From Inonotus obliquus (Eukaryota > Basidiomycota > Agaricomycetes > Hymenochaetales > Hymenochaetaceae), in assembly GCA_032164295.1 (NCBI GenBank), contig JAJHTX010000002.1, positions 3,534,001 through 3,598,000 on the forward strand: a stretch of 64,000 bases of DNA, in the 5' to 3' direction. Both the position numbers and the translations under genes were made by a program. Of the stretch, positions 22,652-37,080 are shown in pieces (within the stretch, counting starts at the first letter, position 1; the number at the start of each line of letters is the position of its first letter). The notes beneath the pieces were generated by a model, which saw only the letters and a list, made by a program, of their open reading frames with translations, was not told the DNA's origin and did not search any database.

Positions 22652-25600
22652 ATGGTTTCGGACGATAGTGATACGTATGTGCTCACACTAACGTTATAAA
22701 GCAGGCTAACCGAGGTAAAAATAGGGAATTTCCAAGTAGAAAGCGGAAGAACATTGAGACTGATAGCTACGAGGGCGATGCCGACAGTCGTCAAAGCGGC
22801 ACTTCTTTTCCGGAGGGTCCAGCCATAAAACGAGTAGGTGGAGGACGGAAAACAGTTACTGCTGGTTCGACCACTCAGTACCCTGACATGGACGATACTT
22901 CGGACGACCGCGATGTTCCCTCACGGATGGATGATGATATAGATTCCAGCGCAAAGCAACGCCTATTCGATTCCTTCCCTCTACCCCCAAAGAAATTGCC
23001 ATTATCCTTCAAAGCATTCAGAAGTTTTTATGCAGACGAGGGACTCTGGACCGCTGATGGCCGAGACAGGAACGAAACCGAGCGGATCATGGGTAGACAA
23101 ACTCTAAATAATTCTATTCGGGACATACTTGCAGAGTGTAAAAAAGTATCATGGGAGGTGCCGGACCAGGGAAGGATCGAAGCCCAAGTCAATAACCTAA
23201 ACGTCCAGAAAGCTGAAGGCCTGGCCACAACAGTGGCAGGTGTTCTGATGGACAGTCCCAAGGACCCGGAGGATCTTGCGTATAAACTACAACGGCTACT
23301 TCGCGCTCGTAAGTCAAGATTATATCGACTCGAGATTCATTCTGGCCTACTCTCACTCTCACTATCAGTCTCCTCTTTGTCACATGTCTCTTCTCCCCCC
23401 CGTCAATCCTTACGGGTTGCAGGACTCTACGATGAGGAACAGAAGAACGGTATGTGCAGCAAATGATTCACTATGATCAAACTCACCCCCTTCAAGCAAC
23501 TGTTGAGGCATGGAGTGCTCCATATCAAGGATCGATGCATGACGCGCTTTGGCATCACATTAAAGGACTCCATGAGAAGCCCGACGGATACGCTAATATG
23601 TGTGCCATAATACAATCCTCCGGGTCCGGCAAATCTCGTACTGTGGACCAACTTAGTGTGGAACGAATTGTCATTCCTATTTGCTTGAGAGATCCCTCGA
23701 CAAATGGTACGCATTTCCTCTGAATGAATCCGAATAGAACGATCACGTCTTTCTACAGGATTTCCGCCTTCGGATACTCTCGTTCGATCTTATCTCCTGG
23801 ACTCAATGCGCTTGAAGGTTAGGAGCACGTCCGATGAAGTTGACGAAGCATATGCGCAGCGCCGTTTGGATGCATTCTTTGTAGCACTCTTTCAAAAGAC
23901 GTTAACAAAACTGGAGACCTTGAGCTCTGATGGCGAGGGCCAATACAAAATGTTGGCCGGTGCTTTTCGAAAAGCCATGACGGAAGGGCAACAGTTTAGT
24001 TCTCCAAACCAGTTCCGCGACAATTTCTATAGGGAGGTAGTCAATTCGGCCAAGATCCTAGCAGATTCTGCCACGGTACGTTGGATGTACTAATGATTGT
24101 AAGCGCAACTGAAGGCAATTCGAAGTGTAAAAATCAAGGCCTCATCGGAGATGTGCAAATCGCACTTAAAAAACTTTCGGACTATGTTTCCGAGGGAGAG
24201 AAGCGACTAGGTGACTGATCCTTCCTCATCCATTACTCCCTCACTTCGCTAATGTCAATCATTATTCAGGCAACCCACGCGTCATCGTTGCCTTTGATGA
24301 ATCCGGTGTCTTGACTGAATTCCCGGATCCGCGGATACCACCGGTGCTTGGCGTACTTCGCAATCGGTTATCATTGCTAATAAGGCAAATCTCTTTGTTC
24401 ACGCTGTTCTTATCCACAACGGGGCAAATCGCCGCGTTCCTATCACCTGAAGGATTACCAAACAACTCAACGAGGATAATACAGCGCGTTGCGAAGCTTC
24501 ATCCGGCATTTACTGGTTGCATTTTCGATGCGTTTGCTTTGGAGCCACCGGACAACATAGCTTCCGCTGCTACGGAATGGTACATGATGCATCTGGGCCG
24601 TCCTTTGTGCGTTCTGAATTTTCTGTTTGATTTTTTTAATCTGATGGCTTGTATAGGTGGGCTACCAGGCTCCAATTGAAAGCTTGCCAACCTACGTTCA
24701 GTCCAAAGCAGTCTAGTTCGGGCCCGTTAACATCTCAGGTTACTGAACACCCCGACAACGTTCGAAAATTCGCTATGCACTTTGTCGTTGGGAAACTACT
24801 CAACATGTCAGGAGGCGAACTTGAGAAATGGAACGTCACAGACATTCATGGGCTTGCCTGTCTGGCACAACGCCTGCCGATCGAGTTTCTCTCTACAGCA
24901 TATGTATCACAGAAGACTCTGGTGGAAGATCATATGCGCATTTGTCTGCGAGTGGACCCAGAGGAACAGACAATGATTACCTCGTCCACTTCAGAACCGA
25001 TTCTTGCCGAAGCTGCTTTTGTGGCCATGCAGAGGGGAAAGTCGGGGAACTCAGGGAAGTTGGATGTTTTACGTTCGCTGGAGATCGCTTTCAAAGGATT
25101 TTCGGTTGACAAAGGGAATCGGGGAGAACTCATTGGGAATCTTCTCCTACTATTGGCCAGAGACGATGCCGTCGCCAAACAGAACGGACCCGGAATGTGT
25201 AGCTCGATGTCGCTACGCCCTTCGAATGAAGAAGGAGAGGCGGAGCTAACTGAATGGAACCGAGTCATCAAGGTCCCCGATTTTATCAGGTCGCTATTCG
25301 TCGAAGATCGTATCAAGCCAAACGTACTGGAGGCTCTTGACAACCATTTTGGCGATACGTATATTCATTTCAATCATTTCCTCAAGGCGTACGATAAGGA
25401 GATCGCTGCGCCCAACTTCCTCTTGGGATTGCTCGCTCGCGGAGCTGGCTTGTCATGCGCCAACAACCAACCAGGTGTGGACAGTGTCATACCATGTCTG
25501 AAGGGTAAGGAGATGAAGAAGGAGTCTATTCGCCAGATCCTTGCCCAGTTCAAGGACAGGCAGACTGATCGAAAGAGTGAAAATGTCACAGGTTTCAACG

Positions 25601-25989
25601 AGATGGATCCTGTTTCCCTAGGAATTGCCGCCGAGCCCAACGCACCCGTCATTCGAATTTTCTTCGAATTAGGCTGCAGTTCTGAGTTATTATTCTCTAG
25701 GGTGAAGAAGGAACGACCGAGCGAAGGTAGTTATTTTCCTGCTATCGACTTCTATTGCGCCGGCATTTCTCCCGTCTACCTGAAGCCGATCGCTAAGCGG
25801 CAGGCGGACGATGCGTGGGCAGTAGGGAAATGGAAAGGATTGCTTGATTCTAAGCGTGATTGGGATGAGCTTTACAAACCCCCTGTCCCATCTTCCAACC
25901 CGGAACTTGATGGATATCTGAAGAAGATGACGCCAGGCGTGGCGAAGGATAAGGAATTCTGGAGCTTCTTTCCGAAAGTGATCAGTTAG
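22652..25989 (+). CDS. Crinkler/RHS-like P-loop protein, copy 4 (intact, identical to copy 3)
   Basis: Exons 22652-22674, 22725-23308, 23437-23706, 23759-24075, 24126-24210, 24270-24606 and 24657-25989, each exactly 5463 bases after those of copy 3. The 982-residue product is identical to copy 3, including Walker A QSSGSGKSR, Walker B VIVAFDES and the GT donor of intron 3. No lesion was seen. Either the duplication is very recent, or the copies are homogenised, or it is an assembly duplication. Confidence 0.78.
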
Positions 25990-26514
25990 GAGATAGCCAA
26001 TTCCTGTGTTTTTAGGTGGATGCTTGGTGTTATGAATATGCATTCCCATCCTTTCGTCAACATATCCGTTTCGCTGGTGTTGCCAGTAAGAATTTGAAAT
26101 CTCGGTTTCTCTTCGTCCTTGGAGCTCACTCTTGGTCATCTTCCCCTGTGCCATTTTCATCTGCCAGTGCGTCTGTGCGCAATTCCACACGCTTTCTCTC
26201 ATCTCTCATCTCTCTTTCTGTGTTTCTTGAATCCCTTCACTCGATGCCGGAATTTTTACCTAGGTCTGGCATGATTTGAAGTGGACTCGGAAGTATTACT
26301 CGTCTCTCTTTGTTACTCTGTTACACACTCGTTCTTTACACTCGTTCTTTTGTGTTTATTTTCGACATTCTTTCAACGTCTTGCCAGTGAAGCATCCATC
26401 CGTTCGTTTCTCTCCACTTCTCCATTTCTCGATCTGTCTGTTCTATACCCTCTGGTCACTTTTACTAGGGTGCTCCAGTGTCAATTGAGAGACCCGCATA
26501 TAGTCACTACTAAA

Positions 26515-27832
26515 ATGACCCGCTGTAGCACACTCTCGAACTCGTCTAGTGTTCTTGCTAAGGGTCTTCTACTCGTTCTTTGTCTCGTATCTCTAGTCTC
26601 AGCACTCGCCATCGACAAGCATCAAATTGCTTCTCAAAGGAATAGGAACTCCGAGACATACCATATTTCGCATGGCACTGGCAACTATAGTGAACTTGTC
26701 TCTGGTCACGGTGCTGTACCTGAACGCGAGGTCATCAAGAGGGAGGATAATTCGCGTTTCACTTTCTACGATACTGGTTTAGGAGCGTGTGGAGGGTGGA
26801 ATGGTCCGACTGATTTTGTATGTGTCCAATCTTTTGGTCTGTGTTGGTAGTTTGCTGGGAGCTGACTGGTGAACGTATCAGATTGTCGCCTTGAACGAAG
26901 CGGTAAATGCCTCATTTCCTTGATTGCTTATATCCACTTGGGCCTGACGCTTACACTCGTAGCAATGGGATGGTAGTTCTCACTGCTGGGATTGGATCAT
27001 AATTGAATATCAAAGCAAGACTACGAAAGCGCAAATCGTAGACGAGGTTCTTCGTCTTCCATATCATCTCATCCTCAGTGTATTGACTTGGGGATTATTA
27101 GTGTCCTGGATGTCCTTGGGGAGGTCTCGATTTGTCACCTGGTCTTTTTAATTTCTTGGGAACTCTGGATTTGGGTGTAATCTATGGTACTTGGTGCTAT
27201 GTCACCGAAGAGCCTCCTGCACCAGCACCAGCACCAGCACCAGCACCAACACCAGCACCGGCACCTCCTCCTCCTCCTCCTCCTCCTCCTCCTCCTCCTC
27301 CTCCTCCTCCTCCTCCTCCTCCTCCTCCTCCTCCTCCTCCTCCGTCGCCGCCATCGCCGGCCCCCACATCTGTGCCTGAGCCTCAACATCAAGATCAGCC
27401 TCAACCACAGCCTCAACCAAAGCAACAAGACCAACCTCAGATACCTCCATCACCAGTACCTACTCCAGACAGACCGACACAAACAAGCAGCACCTCGGTC
27501 AGTATTACATCTACGTCGTCGTCGATAACTTCCGCCACTTCAACTCTCACTACTTCCATTACGATTTTGCAGACAAATACTCTTGGTCTTTTGGTTCCTC
27601 GACCGCCTTCGGGTGCTACTACCAATACCACCTAAGGACCAGGGAGGTTTAACAATGCCGATACCAATACATTGGACGATGGCGGACCTCTTTACCAGTA
27701 CGAACACGATGGTGATGATGCAGTCGCCAAACCCAAGGGAAATAATTTGGAAAAATTCAATCTGGCGATCGTTATTTGGCTTTATTACGTTCGGCTACGG
27801 CCAAATATAGATTTAACAAGGTGGTAGCTTAG
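26515..27832 (+). pseudogene. Secreted double-psi beta-barrel protein, copy 4, truncated by a stop
   Basis: Exons 26515-26817, 26882-26902, 26963-27046 and 27102 onward match copy 3 exactly up to about 27632. There CAA of the other copies is TAA (27633-27635), so translation ends in the Thr-rich stalk. A one-base deletion about 130 bases further on also shifts the old frame. Signal peptide, Kex2-like site, complete barrel domain and polyproline tract precede the stop, so a shortened secreted protein lacking only the conserved C-terminal tail could still be made. Unlike copies 2 and 3, it keeps the GGTGGTAG bases at the original stop. Confidence 0.7.
27264..27344 (+). repeat. Pure (CCT)26 polyproline tract, secreted copy 4
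   Basis: Twenty-six CCT codons plus CCG, the same length as copy 3. The preceding Pro-Ala/Pro-Thr repeat is longer than in copy 3 and matches copy 2 instead. Confidence 0.9.
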
Positions 27833-28128
27833 ATATCATTCGCCATCTTCTCGTTCTTCTCGTTACTTCAAGAAAGTCAGGTTCGCCGTGTTCGCGACTG
27901 CACTGCTGGAGTTCTGCTTGTACTCTTGTATTTTATGTAACTTTTCAATCCTTGAATGTTCAGCGTTCTTTCTTACTGTCTTACGCTGCAATTACTCGTT
28001 CGCATGTATGTATATACGTATTTTCTCTAAGGAGTCACAAACAACAACGTTCGTCCAAGGCATTACTAAGTTGCGAGTGCGAGTTCGTTACGGATACAAT
28101 GTATCATCATCTATCTATGTATCAATCA

Positions 28129-31768
<3,640 letters not shown>

Positions 31769-32288
31769 GACGAGACCAGGACGCGGGAGCGCTATGAAGA
31801 ACGGACGCGAGCTTGCGGACTTTGCTTTTAAAAACCTCTGTGGACTGACGTGTCCATATCACACGTGATCACATATCCCAGTGGGCGTGAGAGGACTAGG
31901 TCAAGCCAGTGTGGACATTCCCAGCACTGTGAGTATACTCAGGAGAGACTCATGCCGCAAGGGACGAGCAGATATAGAGCAGGATGGAGAAGAAAGCATT
32001 CCTTCCTACAGCTCTCCCCCCTAGCTAATCACGACATTCGAAGCCAAGCTAAAGGGCATTTAATTTCGATGACTCATCTCGTTGCTTGTGCTTGTGTAAT
32101 CATACCAGGTTGGGTAATCCATCAGTGACGCGCTGCGCTTACTCTGAGGACATTACTTCCCGTCCGTCGACGCATCTCACAACGTCCGCACGTTGAACAG
32201 CGTCCTGGTCCGCTCGCAGTCCCCTGAACGGCTGACTTCTTTCTCTTCCTCCCTCCTTCCCCTGGTAATTAGCGGGCTCCGGCCCGTC
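31769..32288. promoter_or_regulatory. Divergent intergenic region, Ca2+ ATPase / Sip5-like gene
   Basis: About 520 bases between two start codons pointing away from each other, so both promoters must lie here. It contains CACGTG (31862-31867), an E-box-like palindrome. No coding exon is seen. Confidence 0.45.
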
Positions 32289-34530
32289 ATGGGTAACAGT
32301 GCTTCATCTTCCCGCACTCAGCAGGAGGACACAGTCGACTATGGCTATCTCACTCCCCAAGGTATCTACACAGGCGCTCCAGATTGGAATCAGCAGATCG
32401 TCGCACAGCTCATCATAGAGCGACGCTTGGCTCCATTTTATCGACCTTTAGAAGAATTCGACGAGAACTGGGATGACGAACAAATCCTTGCGGCGCGCAA
32501 ACAACCGCCGCGAGAGGATGTGGCAACTTCAGACGCGGCCTCGCGCAGCGACGGCACTGGGAGCTTATATACCAATGTGTCACGCACGAACTCGGTCCAC
32601 TCGTCTCTGCATTCGGGAAGGAGGCCAGGTGCGCTTAAGGAGCCGAGCAGACTGCCCGAGGCATTGGTCTATAGGGGTGCTATCGAGTGTCCTATCTGCT
32701 TCCTGGTGTGCATCTTACTGGTGCATCTTAAACCTTTTCATAGCTAAGATGACATGCTTGATGCAGTACTATCCCCCCAACATGAACCGCTCACGTTGCT
32801 GTGACCAAGCTATCTGCACGGAATGCTTCGTCCAGATAAAGAGAACTGAACCAACGACGACTCATGTTGTATCCGAACCTGCCGCCTGTCCGTATTGTGT
32901 TCAAGAAAGCTTCGGTGTCACATATGCCCCGCCTGTTTGGCGGGCTGGTATTGGTTCTGACAACTCTGTATGTCTATTTTATACGCGTTCGTCTGACACC
33001 AGTTTGCTTGTCGTATTAATGTCATGTTTGGCATATACTCAAGCATATTCCGATTACCGCGCTGAGCTCGAGAAGCTCTTCTCAGCAACTCGCCGAGTCG
33101 AACAGAAGTCGACGCAAGAGCTTTGGCGCAGACAGTGCTGAGGTAGTTACGATAGGTCAGTTCAACTTACTTGCACCGCCTTGCGTGTATTGCTCACGCA
33201 TGGGTCCATACTTTTTTTTACTGTGTCTAATCAATTAGACCAAATACGACCAGATTGGGAAGCAAAGCTGGCTGCCGTTCGTGCCGCTGTAGCCCGACGG
33301 GCGAATCGGCGCATTGTCATGCGTCAGGTTGGAGACCGTTTAATCCCCGTGGGGGTCACAAGTGGCCGCATACATCCATTAAATGGCGAAGCGGCCGTCA
33401 TTATTGGAAACGGTGATCCTTCTGGAGAGAATCAGAACGAGAATGAGGGTCGAAGCCGACGCTCGCGAAGACGACAACATCAGCAACAGCCCCAAGATAT
33501 TAATCAATTGTTGGGTACGATGGGGTTGGGCGGACAAGATCTCGAAGAGGTGAGCAGCGATTATCATTGGCTTGATTTTGTGATTAAACCTCTGGTTTAT
33601 TCGTCTGCGTTGTGCCACATCCACGAACAGCTTATGGTTATGGAGGCAATGCGTCTTTCGTTACTTGAGCACGAGGAGCGACAAAGGAAAGAAGCCGAGG
33701 AGAAAAAGAAGAGAGAAGCTGAACTTCTTGCGAAAGGTGGGAAACCTGACAATGATACCAATGGAGGGACCGGAGCGGGTCCATCTTCTGCATCTGGTGC
33801 GGAGCTTCCGCCCATTCCCACCACATCTCCCATCGATGTTACCGAATCATCAGGCGGCAATTTGCTGTCGGTCGACACCCCTACAACTCCAGGTCGAACC
33901 ATCTCGCCTAGCCCTAGATCATCCCCAGCCAATAGAGGTTCAGCTGAATTGAGCTCAAGCACTCACCAATCGGAACCTTCCGCATTGCATGCTCTAGCTG
34001 CTACTTCATTGCGAATCTCGTCTGCACATTCCGGTTCAGGGAGTCACTCACGGTCGGGATCTGCTACTCCAAGCATCCGTTCGCCGACTCCTCGCGAGAT
34101 CGTTACCTCACCTCCGTTTAGTACCCTCAGTGCCGCTTTGGCGGCGCATGGAACGGTAGCAGCGGTATTGTCCGCGGGCGGAAGTCATGACAGTGCTCCC
34201 GCGAATATTCCGCCTTCTTCCACTACCGGGATGACACAGGTCCCAGCTTCCAAGAATAGTTTAGTGACATCCACGCGTCCCCAAGGCGAGGATCCGGCCA
34301 CATCAACGTCTAGTGCTTCAGGACGGGCGTCGACATCAGCGGCCGATGCCAGCCTTTCGTCCCTGTTTTCCGATGGTGAGACCCAGCCATATGTTGCATT
34401 ACCGTCGTCGCCTGATTCTCCTTCTCACCGCCCACTCTTGATGGAAACTCCGGTATCAGAAGTACCTGCAGTAGAGCCAGGCAGGGTAGCTACACCCGGA
34501 TCAAGTACACGTGTAGAAGGACCTCAGTAA
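32289..34530 (+). CDS. SIP5: Sip5-like zinc-finger protein
   Basis: Five exons: 32289-32705, 32767-32967, 33044-33155, 33239-33549 and 33631-34530, giving 646 residues. The protein starts MGNSAS, a candidate N-myristoylation site. It carries the family block [20 protein letters not shown] followed by [14 protein letters not shown], a Cys-rich RING-like knuckle, then ACPYC, the conserved [20 protein letters not shown] segment, [16 protein letters not shown] and a long Ser/Thr/Pro-rich disordered tail. In budding yeast, Sip5 interacts with Snf1 kinase and Reg1/Glc7, so a role in glucose-related signalling is inferred by homology only. The intron 33550-33630 is 81 bases and has no stop, so its retention would add 27 residues. 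Confidence 0.85.
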
Positions 34531-35088
34531 CGTTGCTTTCCAGCAGTTTGGGACCTATTCTCCAGACAATTACCATTCATGAATCATGATCTTCATGTAC
34601 GGTGTTGTCGGAATTCGCGATGGAGACGACAAAATCTGACGCAGTGGGATGTTCTCGCACGCACATAATGTCTTGTTTCTTTGATATTTCTTTCCTGTCA
34701 TTCCTGTTTGTAACGTAGCCTAGAGCAAGCATGATTTCTTGCTGACATAAACCGAGTTCGGGGATACGCACCGAGCGTGGAAAACTAACTGGAGAAAATT
34801 TCACCGAAAATTGATCGCCGATTATTGTATTTCCGTAATTGGCATAATCAGGTTTAGGTTTCTGCATCAACTCGGTTGTGGTACGCGCCCATTTGTTACT
34901 CTCCCTCATCGACGACCACGCCGACTCCTCGTTCTTTCCCTGCCCTTTTTCTCCTCCCGCATCGATACCAAACACTCCCCTCATTTATAACGCGTTCTTT
35001 TTTTACTCAATACGCTCTTTCCTCTCGCCTTCGCTGACGATAGATCTGCTCACGCAAATATTCTCACCAGTCACCAACTAACTATACT
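34531..35088. other. Intergenic region
   Basis: About 560 bases: 3' UTR of the Sip5-like gene and promoter/leader of the next gene, with a pyrimidine-rich stretch at about 34920-35030. No gene seen. Confidence 0.5.
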
Positions 35089-36288
35089 ATGCGATTGTCC
35101 GTCTCGACTCTCATTAGCGCCTTACTAGTCGGTGCTGTCACCGCTAGCGCACGAATCCATGAAGCCCGCCACGCTAAGCGCCACCATGATCTAGCGGTTC
35201 GCGAGCCCAAGCCCGAGCCCCTTGAGGAACGTGCAGTGGGTGGGGATAACACAACGCATTTGCTCAGCAAGCGCTTCTCCGGTGCAAGAGTTACGTTCTA
35301 TGACGTCGGTCTGTGAGTCATTTGTCATTTGTCACAGACGGACATCATGCTCACAAAACATATGACATTCGCTCTGCAGTGGCGCGTGCGGAGATGTCAA
35401 CCAACCAGGAGATTTCGTAAGCTTGACTTTCAACGCGTCACTCGTCGTACTGACTTGTTTCACAGATCGTCGCATTGAACTCTCCGGTTTGTCTTCATTA
35501 TGTGATCTGGGGACTACTAAATCTTACTCAATCGTTAGCAATATCGTGAAAGGGGTGGTGGATATCCTGGCCCTGAATGCAATAGGGGAATTACTATCAG
35601 TTACCAAGGCAGGACCGCGCAAGCAGTGATCAAGGATGAAGTAAGTGTCGCTGTTCGCACAGAGTGGTTGTAACTCATGCAACCTGCCCGTGTAGTGCCC
35701 TGGATGCCCCATGTTTGGTTTGGACTTTTCGAGAGGATTGTTTACCTTCTTCGCAGCCGAGTCGGTGGGAGTGGTGAGTTGGTCTACTTGATTTTATGGT
35801 GTTATGTGCATCTTGTTGACGTTAATTAGATTTCCGTTGATTGGTGGTACAATGATGGCGACAACGGCGGTGGGTCCCCGCCTCCGCCTCCGCCTCCACC
35901 ATCGCCTTCTCCGGAACCGACTACGTCGACACCACCACCACCACCTCCTCCTCCCCCAACCTCTACCTCCTCGCCGCCGCCGCCACCACCACCACCGCCG
36001 ACAACTTCAAGTTCTTCGAGTGAAGAGCCCACTTCGTCAGAAAGCACAAGCAGTGAGGAAACCACGACTTCTACCTCGACAGAACCAACCACCACCAGCG
36101 CACCAACGAGCTCTGAAGAACCAACTGCGACCTATGACCTATCTTCAGGCCTTGTTTCTGGTCTTGCCGTCTCCACCGGGTCTGGCGAATTGTCAGTCCC
36201 GACCGGGGTGGTAGCTAATATCCAAAACGTGAACCTAGCTCTTATTGAGATGGGCGCGTTGATCAATGCCGGTGCCCAGTTGAACTAA
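35089..36288 (+). CDS. Dispersed double-psi beta-barrel secreted protein, paralogue of the array gene
   Basis: Six exons: 35089-35312, 35380-35416, 35466-35486, 35539-35640, 35696-35773 and 35830-36288, giving 306 residues. It has a signal peptide, a pro-region ending in a dibasic SKR (Kex2-like) just before the barrel, then VTFYDVGLGACGDVNQPGDF, IVALNSPQYRE, AVIKDECPGCPMFGLDFSRG, a polyproline segment, a Ser/Thr-rich stalk and a tail NVNLALIEMGALI like that of the array copies. It has the same 21-base exon encoding IVALN and the same phases around it as the array genes, plus two extra introns. No P-loop partner lies beside it. It is a secreted or wall-associated protein by family and a candidate for the older form of the gene. 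Confidence 0.85.
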
Positions 36289-37080
36289 ATGGTTGTTCGA
36301 CTGTTCGTGTGGCATCCTTGATGGGCGCCCATTCCTTCAACGTCGAACGTTCGGCTTTCACTCGCAATGCTACCTGGGCTGGCGCCTTGCACTAATGAAT
36401 TGATCTCGGAGGTTATTCTACTTCTCAAATACTGTTATTGGAGATTACATGTCGATAAGGCTATGTGTTTCCTCTTTGGTGCTTACTCTCTTTTTCATTC
36501 GGATGTCCTCTTCTCTTCCTTTCTGTGCAAGGAAGAGCTGAGTGTTATTCGTCTTGGCACCTAGTCATATACCCTCTGCACTTTAAGGACGTTGTTACTA
36601 ATTATTCTTTTCTTTCCCTATCGTTCAGAGATTTGTTGCCTCATTGCTGCCTCCTTCCTCTTTGACCGAAATGACCTTTTATCAACTTATATATCCGTTG
36701 CATTGTTGTTTCAAATCTCTTTGAGAAGTTTGCTTTCACTTCGTGTTGTTGCACGCTGGTGCTTTTCTTCCAAATAAAGTAAAGCTGATATAGGTGTCTA
36801 ATGGTCAATTTTCTTGGTTTTACGTTCTGAAAAGTGTGTTGTAATTTGATTCGCAAAAGACACATCAACAAAGGCTTGAGTGTCTTTTCGATTGCCACAG
36901 CCTGCCATATTGTAAGTCATATCGTGGACGCTATGCCACAAGCATGGCTTTCCGCATGGGCCACATTCTGACAGCGATCGACGCACCTTCCTTTCTTAGC
37001 GCCGATTATTTCAACAAACCGCGACTCGGCCACGCGCTTTCAATTATTTCCCTTCTTGCCTTTCTTTCGCAGCCCTGATC
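36289..37080. other. Intergenic region
   Basis: About 790 bases of 3' UTR and promoter sequence; no supportable gene on either strand. Short open frames here have no recognisable features. Confidence 0.5.

Larger units (their letters stand above)
22524..28003. repeat. Tandem module unit 4
   Basis: Fourth copy, identical to unit 3 as far as I can read up to about 27632, and then diverged toward a copy-1-like 3' end. It ends at ttcgc (27999-28003), exactly the motif that begins each unit; beyond it the sequence is unrelated. Confidence 0.88.

Noticed and set aside
867..28003. CRISPR-like or satellite array
   Set aside because: The repeats are 5.4-kb gene-bearing units with intron-containing eukaryotic genes, not short repeats with spacers.
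33550..33630. Continuous exon in the Sip5-like gene through 33550-33630
   Set aside because: Removing it restores the conserved [15 protein letters not shown] block; the segment has GTGAGC and AACAG ends and no conservation.
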